Source: Alphaproteobacteria bacterium
GTDB lineage: Bacteria > Pseudomonadota > Alphaproteobacteria > UBA828
DNA length: 5,131 nucleotides
Assembly (NCBI GenBank): GCA_029937205.1
Contig: JAPYQV010000254.1
Coordinates: 1 to 5,131, forward strand
Reading direction: 5' to 3'
The translations under genes and the position numbers were made by a program. A model generated the notes under the pieces. That model was given only the letters and a program-made list of their open reading frames with translations, was not told the DNA's origin and did not search any database. This document shows, piece after piece, positions 1-5,131 of the stretch; position 1 is the first letter of the stretch, and each line of letters begins with the position of its first letter.

Positions 1-167
1 GTGTATAAGAGACCAACCAGGAATACGGCGAACATGACGATCACCAGATCGGTCACGTCGGTGGCGAGCAACTTGGCGACCCAGCCTTTCAGCGCGGCGA
101 TACCGAGCAGCGCGAAGGCAATCAAATTGATCAGGGCGTAGCGATAGATCTGCAGGTCGGGCCGCAT
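1..167 (-). CDS. Unidentified small inner-membrane protein, N-terminal part only
   Basis: The gene is read leftwards and cut by the window edge, so 55 residues are visible. It starts MRPDLQIYRYALINLIAFAL and contains two hydrophobic stretches, at about residues 10-24 and 40-55, separated by a short amphipathic segment (KGWVAKLLATDVTD). This suggests a protein with at least two transmembrane helices and a short N-terminal tail. The ATG at 167 was chosen because the frame stays open from there with membrane-like composition. A weak purine-rich stretch, CGGGG, lies 8 bases upstream; the ATG at 172 is in another frame. The upstream neighbour on the same strand ends in a strong terminator, so this gene probably has its own promoter, though I see no convincing one in 168-263. 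I do not recognise the family. A small membrane subunit or the start of a channel-like protein is possible, but nothing visible settles it. Confidence 0.6.
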   Translation of the reverse strand, partial: MRPDLQIYRYALINLIAFALLGIAALKGWVAKLLATDVTDLVIVMFAVFLVGLLY

Positions 168-263
168 GTCATTTGCCCCGGAATGGGTTGCGTCGGGGAG
201 ACGTTAGGGCGCTTGGCCCCCGGCCGCAATCGTGGGCAAGCATAGCGTTGGAATGCGGCGGGT

Positions 264-295
264 AAAAAAATGGGGCGCCCGGTTGGAGCGCCCCA
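264..295 (-). terminator. Rho-independent terminator of the H1-like gene
   Basis: An 8-bp perfect inverted repeat, TGGGGCGC (271-278) and GCGCCCCA (288-295), encloses a 9-base loop. Read on the minus strand, the hairpin is followed directly by seven T residues (264-270 on the plus strand are A7). This is the classic GC stem plus U-tract. It lies 22 bases past the stop codon of the H1-like gene, so it ends that transcript and separates it from the membrane-protein gene downstream. Confidence 0.9.
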
Positions 296-317
296 CCTTC
301 GAATATGCTCTTGCCCT

Positions 318-590
318 TTAGGCGTGGGCGCTTTGCAGGGAGCCGTTGAAGCGGGCGTCCTTCACCGGCATTTTCCGCAACGTCTTAGCGCTGACACGAC
401 GTTTGGCTGATGTTTTGCGCTTGGCGGGTTTTTTGGCGGCGGTCTTCTTCACAGCCTTCTTGGCAGTCGTCCGCGTCCGAGCGGATGCGCTGCGTGTCGC
501 TGTCTTGCGTTTCGCAGCAGTGGATGTGCGCCGCGCGGTCGTCGTTTTGCGCTTTGCCGGTTTGCTGGCGGTCTTCGCCTTGGCAGCCAT
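318..590 (-). CDS. Histone H1-like, Lys/Arg/Ala-rich DNA-binding protein
   Basis: This is a 90-residue protein with extreme composition: about 31 Lys+Arg and a single acidic residue, the rest mostly Ala, Thr and Ser. Short KRKT, AKK and ARR modules recur through residues 1-70 (for example PAKRKT appears twice). The last 20 residues (LRKMPVKDARFNGSLQSAHA) are different and less basic. This matches the low-complexity C-terminal tail type of eukaryotic histone H1 and its bacterial mimics (AlgP-like, Hc1-like, H1-like proteins). Such proteins bind DNA or RNA by charge and are thought to help compact the nucleoid. There is no globular domain. The ATG at 590 is preferred over the in-frame GTG at 599 because AGGTG lies 6 bases before it. 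The gene is monocistronic, with an intrinsic terminator behind it, and is divergent from the imu operon. Low-complexity proteins of this kind give weak homology, so the specific role is inferred. Confidence 0.82.
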   Translation of the reverse strand: MAAKAKTASKPAKRKTTTARRTSTAAKRKTATRSASARTRTTAKKAVKKTAAKKPAKRKTSAKRRVSAKTLRKMPVKDARFNGSLQSAHA

Positions 591-596
591 AGGTAT

Positions 597-601
597 CACC
601 T
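597..601 (-). promoter_or_regulatory. Ribosome binding site of the H1-like gene
   Basis: Read on the minus strand, AGGTG is followed by 6 bases and then ATG at 590. It overlaps the alternative GTG start at 599 and therefore argues for the ATG as the real start. Confidence 0.6.
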
Positions 602-734
602 AAGTGTAATTATCAGTAAAGCGCTCCACCAATCGGCGTAGCGCCGTACAGCTAGTAAATTCAATTGATTAATTTTTCCTTTCAATGGCGCATATCTTTT
701 ACCGCCGCAGCGTGGATTTGCCCTCCCTGGGCGC
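602..734. other. Divergent intergenic region, AT-rich, no gene seen
   Basis: This stretch separates the H1-like gene from the imu promoter and should contain the promoter of the H1-like gene. It is clearly richer in A+T than the surroundings, especially at 650-690, and contains the palindrome TCAATTGA (661-668). A small hairpin, CGGCG-TAG-CGCCG (634-646), would fall in the 5' leader of the H1-like mRNA. No open reading frame with a credible start and composition was found, and no RNA gene was recognised. Confidence 0.5.
658..685 (-). promoter_or_regulatory. Tentative promoter of the H1-like gene
   Basis: On the minus strand, TTGAAA (680-685) resembles a -35 box and TGAATT (658-663), 16 bases on, is a poor -10 match (3 of 6). 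This would give a leader of about 60 bases. A better -10-like hexamer, GATAAT (609-614), exists but lies so close to the ribosome binding site that it would leave almost no leader, and it has no -35 partner. The assignment is weak. Confidence 0.22.
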
Positions 735-763
735 TTGACAGGGTGTTCCACTGTGCTTAAATT
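735..763 (+). promoter_or_regulatory. Sigma70-type promoter of the imuA-imuB-dnaE2 operon
   Basis: A perfect -35 hexamer TTGACA (735-740) is followed by 17 bases and TAAATT (758-763, 4 of 6 to TATAAT). The overlapping TTAAAT (757-762) with a 16-base spacer and a preceding TGC is an equally possible extended -10. Transcription would start near 770, inside the LexA box, leaving a leader of about 20 bases before the imuA ATG. Confidence 0.7.
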
Positions 764-769
764 TAGAAA

Positions 770-784
770 GAACACAATGAGAAC
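770..784 (+). promoter_or_regulatory. LexA (SOS) operator of the imu operon
   Basis: The sequence GAACACAATGAGAAC is an exact GAAC-N7-GAAC, the reverse complement of the GTTC-N7-GTTC direct-repeat box bound by LexA in Alphaproteobacteria. It sits just downstream of the predicted -10 box, over the expected transcription start, so bound LexA would block initiation or promoter clearance. imuA-imuB-dnaE2 operons are established SOS-regulon members in this class. The match and position are seen directly; LexA binding is inferred. Confidence 0.85.
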
Positions 785-790
785 ATTAAT

Positions 791-1693
791 ATGCCTCCGA
801 GCGCTGTTTCTTCCAATATTGCCGCTCCAGGCGCCAAAGTGGCTGAGTTGCGCCGCCGCATCGACGCCCTGGAGCGTGCCGGCGTTGGCGATCAGAAGCC
901 GGGTGGTGCGCAATCGGGTGGTGCGCAGCGGGCCTTGCCGTTCGGCGTGCCGGAGATCGACGCTGCCTTGCCGTGGGACGGCCTGGCGCTGGGCGCGTTG
1001 CATGAGATTTCCGGCCCGGCGCGCGATGGCGCGGCGCTCGGTTTCGTCAGCGCCTTGCTGGCCCGCCTCGTCGCCCGTGCGCCGGGCGCGGTGCTGTGGT
1101 GCCGGCGCCTCGGCGCGGCATACGAGGCCGGCAATATTTATGCCCCGGGCCTGGCTGGCCTCGGCCTCGATCCGTCGCGCCTGATCGTGCTCGGCGCGCG
1201 GCACGGCCGGGATGTGCTCTGGGCCATGCGCGAAGGATTGTCCTGCCCGCGTCTTGTGGCCGTGGTGGGCGAGGTGGAAGCGGCGGCGGTCGGGCTGACC
1301 GCAAGCCGCCGTTTGCAGCTCGCGGCGGAGAAAAGCGGCGTTAGCTGTTTTCTTTTGCGCACCACTTCTGTGGAGAGCGAGCAATCGGATACGGCATCGG
1401 AGAATAGCGCAGAGAACACCGCAGAAAACACCGAAGCGCCCAGTGCGGCACTGTCCCGTTGGCATGTGCGCGCGGCGCCGAGCGGCCCGGTTCCGGGTCT
1501 GGCGCCAGCTGAGGCGGAACAGCGTTGGCTTGGTCCGGGGCAAGTACGGTGGCGGACCGAATTGCGCCGTTGCCGCGGCGCCGCACCTGCAGAATGGCGT
1601 GTGGAATGGCATCATGAGACGGGTAATTTCACTTTGGCTGCCCCGCTTTCCGACCGATCGGTTAAGCCGGCGGCAGCCCAACTGGCGATCTGA
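791..1693 (+). CDS. imuA: ImuA, RecA-related accessory protein of the SOS mutasome
   Basis: ImuA (300 residues) belongs to the RecA/SulA-related family and works with ImuB and DnaE2 in damage-induced mutagenesis. In studied bacteria it interacts with ImuB and DnaE2; no catalytic activity is assumed here. After a short N-terminal helix (AELRRRIDALERAG) comes the typical segment FGVPEIDAALPWDGL (51-65), then LHEI (70-73). SGPARDGAALGF (74-85) stands where RecA has its Walker A loop, but the GKT/GKS signature is missing. The conserved RLIVLGARHGRDVLWAMREGL region and the C-terminal RWHVRAAPS, WRTELRRCRG and WRVEWHHETG segments complete the family pattern. An acidic Glu/Asn/Ser/Thr linker (about 194-222) made partly of a 3 x 4-residue repeat is unusual, as is a duplicated GGAQ near residues 38-46. 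ATG 791 is the only upstream start, since a stop lies at 764-766; its ribosome binding site is weak. It is first in the SOS-controlled operon, and its 3' end overlaps imuB. Confidence 0.9.
   Translation: MPPSAVSSNIAAPGAKVAELRRRIDALERAGVGDQKPGGAQSGGAQRALPFGVPEIDAALPWDGLALGALHEISGPARDGAALGFVSALLARLVARAPGAVLWCRRLGAAYEAGNIYAPGLAGLGLDPSRLIVLGARHGRDVLWAMREGLSCPRLVAVVGEVEAAAVGLTASRRLQLAAEKSGVSCFLLRTTSVESEQSDTASENSAENTAENTEAPSAALSRWHVRAAPSGPVPGLAPAEAEQRWLGPGQVRWRTELRRCRGAAPAEWRVEWHHETGNFTLAAPLSDRSVKPAAAQLAI
900..927 (+). repeat. 2 x 13 bp direct repeat in imuA, 15-bp period
   Basis: CGGGTGGTGCGCA occurs at 900-912 and again at 915-927, separated by AT. The period of 15 keeps the frame and encodes GGAQ-S-GGAQ in the linker before the core domain of ImuA. 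Confidence 0.85.
1400..1435 (+). repeat. 3 x 12 bp tandem repeat in imuA
   Basis: Three 12-base units, GAGAATAGCGCA, GAGAACACCGCA and GAAAACACCGAA, stand head to tail in the imuA frame and encode ENSA-ENTA-ENTE (residues 204-215). The copies differ by a few substitutions, so the expansion is not brand new. It lies in an acidic linker between the core of ImuA and its C-terminal part. Confidence 0.85.
1603..1606 (+). promoter_or_regulatory. Ribosome binding site deciding the imuB start
   Basis: GGAA lies inside the end of imuA, 7 bases before ATG 1614. Together with the conserved ImuB N-terminus beginning exactly there, it favours 1614 over the upstream in-frame ATG at 1443. Confidence 0.5.
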
Positions 1694-3299
1694 GCCACTG
1701 GTCACGGTTTGTGATGGCGGTCGCCATGCTGGCGCTGACCGTGTCGGCGCTGCCGGCCATGATGGCGGCGATACTATCATGCGTGTGGCGGCGGCGAACC
1801 GGGCGGCAGAAGCAGCAGCGGGCATCGCGCCGGGCCTGCCCTTGGCCGATGCGCGGGCGCGCCTGCCGGATTTGCGCGTTGTGCCGGCCGCGGGCCAGGC
1901 GGATATGGCGGCGCTCGCGGCCTTGGCCGATTGGTGCGGCCGCTGGACGCCGTGGGTCTCGCTCGATACGGCCGGGCCGGACGCGGTGCTCGGTGCCAGC
2001 CACGGCCTCTGGCTCGATATCACCGGCTGCGCCCATCTCTTCGGCGGCGAGGCCGCTCTCCTGGAGGATATGTTGCGCCACTTGGCGCGTTTTGACTTCA
2101 CCGCCTGCGCGGCCATAGCCGATACCCCTGGCGCGGCGTGGGCTGTCTCGCGCTATGGCGCGACAAAGCGGGGCGCCGCAAAAAACGGGCGCGTGGTCGC
2201 ATCGGGCAAGACACGTGCCGCCCTGGCGAAATTGCCACTCGGCGGCCTCAGGCTTGGCGCTGCCGAGGCGGACGGGCTGGAGCGCCTTGGTTTTCGTGCC
2301 ATCGGCGATCTTTACGGCATTCCGCGCGGTGCCCTGGCGCGGCGTTTCGGCGATGGTGTGATGCGCCGTCTGGATCAGGCGCTTGGGCGCGCGGATGAGC
2401 CGCTGTCGCCGCGCCGCCCGGTCGCCGCCCGGCGCGTGCGCCAGGATTTCGCCGAGCCGATTGCCAGCCGCGAGGCCATCGCCGCCACGGTGCGCCGCCT
2501 GCTCGATCAATTGGAGGGTCTGTTAACGGCGGCGGGGGAGGGCGCGCGGCGGCTCGAGCTCTGCCTCTATCGCGGCGACGGCAAGGTCGAGCGTATCGCG
2601 GTCGGCACCAGCGCGCCGGCACGTGCGCCGGCCCATCTGATGCGCCTCTTTGCTGAGCCGTTGGATGAGATCGATGCCGGCTTCGGCTTCGACAGCGTGG
2701 CCCTGGCGGCAAGCCTGACCCAGCCACTTGTTGCTGCTCAGCTGGCGCTTAATTCCCAACCAATGGTGCCGCAAAATCTATTTGAGCAAGGTGGGGCGGG
2801 TGACGATGGTGGCGAGGAGGTCGCCCGCCTGATCGACCGCCTGGGCGGCAGGCTGGGGCTCGGCAATGTGCGCCGCCTGGCGCTGTTCCCGAGCCATATA
2901 CCCGAGCGCGCCGCCATATTTGCCAGCGCGTCCGCTTGCGCAAGCGCGGCCATACCCCAGACACAATCGGGCCATTGGCCGGCCGGCCGGCAGCGCCCGC
3001 TGCGTCTGCTGCCGCGCCCCGAGGCGGTCGAGGCGATTGCCATGGTGCCGGACGATCCGCCGGTGATGTTCCGCTGGCGGCGCATACTGCACCGCGTGGT
3101 CAAGGCTGACGGGCCGGAGCGCATCGCCGCCGAATGGTGGCATGCGGAGGGTGCCGCGCCGCTTGGTGGTGAGGCGGATTCGATCCGCGACTATTACCGC
3201 GTCGAGGATGAGCGCGGGCGGCGCTTCTGGCTCTACCGCGATGCCCTCTACCGCCCCGGCATGACCCCCGGCTGGTGGCTGCATGGCCTGTTTGGGTGA
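1614..3299 (+). CDS. imuB: ImuB, catalytically inactive Y-family polymerase adaptor
   Basis: ImuB (561 residues) is a Y-family polymerase homologue that serves as the hub of the mutasome, binding the beta clamp, ImuA and DnaE2. It begins MRRVISLWLPRFPTDRL, the usual ImuB opening, where active Y polymerases have the first catalytic Asp. The palm segment ASHGLWLDITGCAHLFGGE (D135 in LDIT) has SHG where active enzymes carry the second acidic pair, so it should be non-catalytic, as in the family. A thumb/HhH-like region (about 206-265, ending FGDGVMRRLDQALGR) and a little-finger region (about 280-375, with FGFDSVALAA) follow. QLALN (376-380) is the best clamp-motif candidate; QNLFEQ (387-392) is next to it. 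The C-terminal tail has SHIPERA, MFRWRR, ERIAAEWW and the final WWLHGLFG typical of ImuB. The gene starts inside imuA (80-bp overlap), suggesting translational coupling, and its TGA is 7 bases before dnaE2. Confidence 0.93.
   Translation: MRRVISLWLPRFPTDRLSRRQPNWRSEPLVTVCDGGRHAGADRVGAAGHDGGDTIMRVAAANRAAEAAAGIAPGLPLADARARLPDLRVVPAAGQADMAALAALADWCGRWTPWVSLDTAGPDAVLGASHGLWLDITGCAHLFGGEAALLEDMLRHLARFDFTACAAIADTPGAAWAVSRYGATKRGAAKNGRVVASGKTRAALAKLPLGGLRLGAAEADGLERLGFRAIGDLYGIPRGALARRFGDGVMRRLDQALGRADEPLSPRRPVAARRVRQDFAEPIASREAIAATVRRLLDQLEGLLTAAGEGARRLELCLYRGDGKVERIAVGTSAPARAPAHLMRLFAEPLDEIDAGFGFDSVALAASLTQPLVAAQLALNSQPMVPQNLFEQGGAGDDGGEEVARLIDRLGGRLGLGNVRRLALFPSHIPERAAIFASASACASAAIPQTQSGHWPAGRQRPLRLLPRPEAVEAIAMVPDDPPVMFRWRRILHRVVKADGPERIAAEWWHAEGAAPLGGEADSIRDYYRVEDERGRRFWLYRDALYRPGMTPGWWLHGLFG
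2977..2991 (+). repeat. GGCC tetranucleotide run in imuB
   Basis: GGCCGGCCGGCCGGC is nearly four copies of a 4-base unit, within the codons for WPAGR in the variable part of the ImuB C-terminal tail. Because the unit is not a multiple of three, gain or loss of one unit would shift the frame. Confidence 0.7.
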
Positions 3300-3306
3300 G
3301 GGACGC

Positions 3307-5131
3307 ATGAGCGCTTACGCCGAATTGCAGGTGGCGAGCAATTACAGTTTTTTGCGCGGCGCCGCGCACCCCCAGGAGCTGATCGAGCGGGCGGCGGAGC
3401 TCGGCCATGTGGCGATGGCGCTGACCGACCGCAACACCCTGGCCGGTGTGGTGCGTGCCCATGTTGCTGCGCGGGAGAACGTCGCCGCGCAGAAAAAAAA
3501 TACGATGCGAGAGAACGTCGCCGCGCAGAAAAAAAATACGATGCGGGAAAGCGATGTTCGCCTCATTCCGGGCGCCCGTCTTGATCTCACCACGGGCTTG
3601 GAAACGCCGGACGAACATTCCGGCCCGAGTTTTCTCTGCCTGCCGACCGACCGTGCCGCCTATGGCCGCCTCTCCAGCCTGATCACCGTCGGCAAGCGGC
3701 GCGCGCCCAAGGGGCAATGCTGGATCACCTTGGACGATGTGTTGAACCATGCGTGCGGGCAAATTCTGATCGCCTTGCCGCCCACAGCGAATGGGGTGGC
3801 GCATGAAGAAGCGGCCTTCGCCGCGATGCTTGAGAATTTCGCTGGTGATGTGTCCGCGCCGTGTTATCTCGCTGCGCATCATCTCTACCGCGGCGACGAT
3901 GCGCGCCGTCTGGTGCGCCTCGAGGCCATTGCCGAGCGCTGCGGCACGCCGCTGGTCGCCACCAATGATGTGCACGCCCATGACCCCGCGCGCCGCGCGC
4001 TGCAGGATGTGCTGACCTGCATCCGCGAACATTGCACCATCGACACTGCCGGCTGGCGCCTTGAGGCCAATGCCGAGCGCCATCTGAAAAGCGGCGCCGA
4101 GATGGCGCGCCTGTTCGTCCGTCATGCCAACGCCGTGGCGCGCACTGTGGAGATCGCCGAGGCCTGCCGCTTCAGCCTGGACGAGCTGCGTTATGAATAT
4201 CCGGCGGCGCCGGTGAGCGGCGGGCGCACGGTGCAGGAAGAACTGGCGCATCTCGCCTGGCAGGGCGCGGAAGTGCGCTGGCCGGACGGCGTGACGGACA
4301 AGATGCGGGCGCAGATTACTCACGAGTTGGAATTGATCGGTTCGCTCGGCTACGCGCCCTATTTTCTCACGGTTTATGACATCGTCTGTTTCGCGCGCGA
4401 ACGCGGCATCCTGTGCCAGGGGCGCGGCTCGGCGGCCAATTCGGCGGTGTGTTACTGCCTCACCATCACGGCGGTCGATCCCGCCCGCATGGATCTCCTG
4501 TTCGAGCGCTTCGTCAGCGCGGCGCGCGATGAGCCGCCCGATATCGATGTGGATTTCGAGCATGAGCGGCGCGAGGAGGTGATTCAATATATCTATGAAA
4601 AATACGGCCGCGAGCGCGCCGGCATTGCGGCGACGGTGATCAGTTACCGCAGCCGCAGCGCGGTGCGCGAAGTGGGCAAGGCGCTCGGCCTCTCGGGCGA
4701 TGTGGTCGGCGCGCTCTCGAGTGCGCTCCGGCACTGGGGCCCAAGCAGCAATACAAGCAAGGACAGTATGGCAACGCGGGTGCGTGAGGTCGGTCTCGAC
4801 CCGGCCGACCGCCGCCTCGCGCTGGCCCTCCACCTGACCCGCGAGTTGATCGGTTTTCCACGTCATTTATCACAGCATGTCGGCGGTTTCGTTATCACCC
4901 GCGGGCCGCTTTCCGAGATGGTGCCGGTGATGAACGCGGCGATGGACGAGCGCACCAATATCGAATGGGACAAGGACGATCTCGATGCGCTCGGCATTCT
5001 CAAGATCGATGTTCTCGGCCTCGGCATGTTGAGCTGTATCCGCAAGGGGTTTGAGCTGCTGGCGCGCGAGCATGATCTGGTGCTTGGCCTGGCCGAGGTG
5101 CCGGCTGAGGACCCGGCGGTCTATGACATGC
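3307..5131 (+). CDS. dnaE2: DnaE2/ImuC error-prone DNA polymerase, C-family, 3' end cut
   Basis: 608 codons are visible and the frame is open to the window edge; the family is about 1,000-1,100 residues long. DnaE2 is the polymerase of the mutasome and copies past DNA lesions. The PHP domain starts AELQVASNYSFLRGAAHPQEL, with VASN where replicative DnaE has metal-binding VHS, then LTDRNTLAG and the DnaE2-typical LPTDRAAYGRLSSLITVGKR and ATNDVHAHDPARRALQDVLTCIRE. The palm has GRGSAANS (372-379) and PDIDVDF with catalytic D412 and D414. The third Asp is D568 in KIDVLGLG. FPRHLSQHVGGFVITRGPL and WDKDDLDALGILK are also characteristic. ATG 3307 follows a strong GAGGGA site (3298-3303) overlapping the imuB stop, so the genes are coupled. 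Odd: residues 57-80 are a 12-residue tandem duplication (ENVAAQKKNTMR twice) lying between RAHVAAR and DVRLIPGARLDL, segments I would expect to be nearly adjacent in relatives. Confidence 0.95.
   Translation, partial: MSAYAELQVASNYSFLRGAAHPQELIERAAELGHVAMALTDRNTLAGVVRAHVAARENVAAQKKNTMRENVAAQKKNTMRESDVRLIPGARLDLTTGLETPDEHSGPSFLCLPTDRAAYGRLSSLITVGKRRAPKGQCWITLDDVLNHACGQILIALPPTANGVAHEEAAFAAMLENFAGDVSAPCYLAAHHLYRGDDARRLVRLEAIAERCGTPLVATNDVHAHDPARRALQDVLTCIREHCTIDTAGWRLEANAERHLKSGAEMARLFVRHANAVARTVEIAEACRFSLDELRYEYPAAPVSGGRTVQEELAHLAWQGAEVRWPDGVTDKMRAQITHELELIGSLGYAPYFLTVYDIVCFARERGILCQGRGSAANSAVCYCLTITAVDPARMDLLFERFVSAARDEPPDIDVDFEHERREEVIQYIYEKYGRERAGIAATVISYRSRSAVREVGKALGLSGDVVGALSSALRHWGPSSNTSKDSMATRVREVGLDPADRRLALALHLTRELIGFPRHLSQHVGGFVITRGPLSEMVPVMNAAMDERTNIEWDKDDLDALGILKIDVLGLGMLSCIRKGFELLAREHDLVLGLAEVPAEDPAVYDM
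3475..3546 (+). repeat. 2 x 36 bp tandem duplication in the PHP domain of dnaE2
   Basis: Two head-to-tail 36-base units (3475-3510 and 3511-3546) differ only at their last base (A versus G, CGA versus CGG, both Arg). Each encodes ENVAAQKKNTMR and contains an A8 run (3493-3500 and 3529-3536). The sequence after the second unit begins GA, as each unit does, but then diverges. The length keeps the dnaE2 frame, which continues with intact motifs. The near identity suggests a recent duplication or an assembly error. A8 is unusual in such GC-rich surroundings. Confidence 0.92.

Noticed and set aside
591..599. GTG at 599 as start of the H1-like protein, adding three residues
   Set aside because: The AGGTG ribosome binding site overlaps this GTG and is well placed for the ATG at 590.
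745..759. A second LexA half-site, GTTC at 745-748, inside the promoter spacer
   Set aside because: The position 7 bases on reads CTTA, not GTTC, so the box is not completed.
777..1184. ATG at 777 as a start of an alternative gene before imuA
   Set aside because: It is in a different frame from imuA, lies within the LexA box, and its translation shows no family pattern, while the imuA frame carries recognisable ImuA motifs.
1443..1613. A 57-codon N-terminal extension of imuB starting at ATG 1443
   Set aside because: The extension lies wholly inside imuA in another frame and is Arg-rich. The typical ImuB N-terminus (MRRVISLWLPRF) begins at 1614 with its own ribosome binding site.
596..2116. 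A 506-codon open frame on the minus strand opposite imuA and imuB
   Set aside because: Low-complexity Arg/Ala-rich translation, no credible ribosome binding site, and it runs across the imu promoter and LexA box, so it is a composition artefact.
3475..3546. 36-bp repeats resembling CRISPR repeat length
   Set aside because: The two units are directly adjacent with no spacers and lie in frame in dnaE2, so this is a tandem duplication and not a CRISPR array.
3100..4866. A 588-codon open frame on the minus strand opposite imuB and dnaE2
   Set aside because: It is an antisense shadow of strongly conserved genes in GC-rich DNA. Its translation is rich in Arg, Ala and His without domain-like patterns, and it crosses the imuB-dnaE2 boundary.

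Overview
The window carries an ImuA-ImuB-DnaE2 (ImuC) mutasome cassette, the SOS-induced translesion-synthesis and mutagenesis machinery that many bacteria use in place of UmuDC. The DNA is GC-rich. The operon order imuA-imuB-dnaE2 and a perfect GAAC-N7-GAAC site, the reverse complement of the GTTC-N7-GTTC LexA box of Alphaproteobacteria, point to an alphaproteobacterium. A Rhodospirillales-like lineage is my guess from overall protein flavour and is not proven.

Layout. Positions 1-167 (minus strand) hold the N-terminus of an unidentified small inner-membrane protein that runs off the left edge. Positions 168-263 show no recognisable element. A textbook intrinsic terminator (264-295, read on the minus strand) closes the next gene, a 90-residue lysine/arginine/alanine-rich histone-H1-like protein (318-590, minus). 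Positions 591-790 are a divergent intergenic region. Its left part is AT-rich and must hold the H1-like gene's promoter. Its right end holds a sigma70-type promoter (735-763) followed at once by the LexA box (770-784) that should control the forward operon.

The forward operon fills the rest. imuA (791-1693) encodes a RecA-related accessory protein. imuB (1614-3299) overlaps imuA by 80 bp and encodes a Y-family polymerase homologue that has lost its catalytic acids and acts as an adaptor. dnaE2 (3307 to beyond 5131) encodes the error-prone C-family polymerase. About 608 of an expected 1,000-1,100 residues are visible, including all three catalytic aspartates. In the known model, LexA cleavage after RecA activation releases the promoter, ImuB docks on the beta clamp and brings in ImuA and DnaE2, and DnaE2 performs the error-prone bypass.

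The system itself is known. What is unusual here is a set of small in-frame tandem duplications inside its genes. The most striking is a nearly perfect 2 x 36 bp duplication in the PHP domain of dnaE2, where each unit contains an A8 run in otherwise GC-rich DNA. imuA has a 3 x 12 bp repeat encoding an acidic linker and a 2 x 13 bp repeat near its N-terminus. The candidate clamp-binding motif of ImuB is also degenerate. I saw no tRNA, rRNA, CRISPR array, insertion sequence or phage attachment site.
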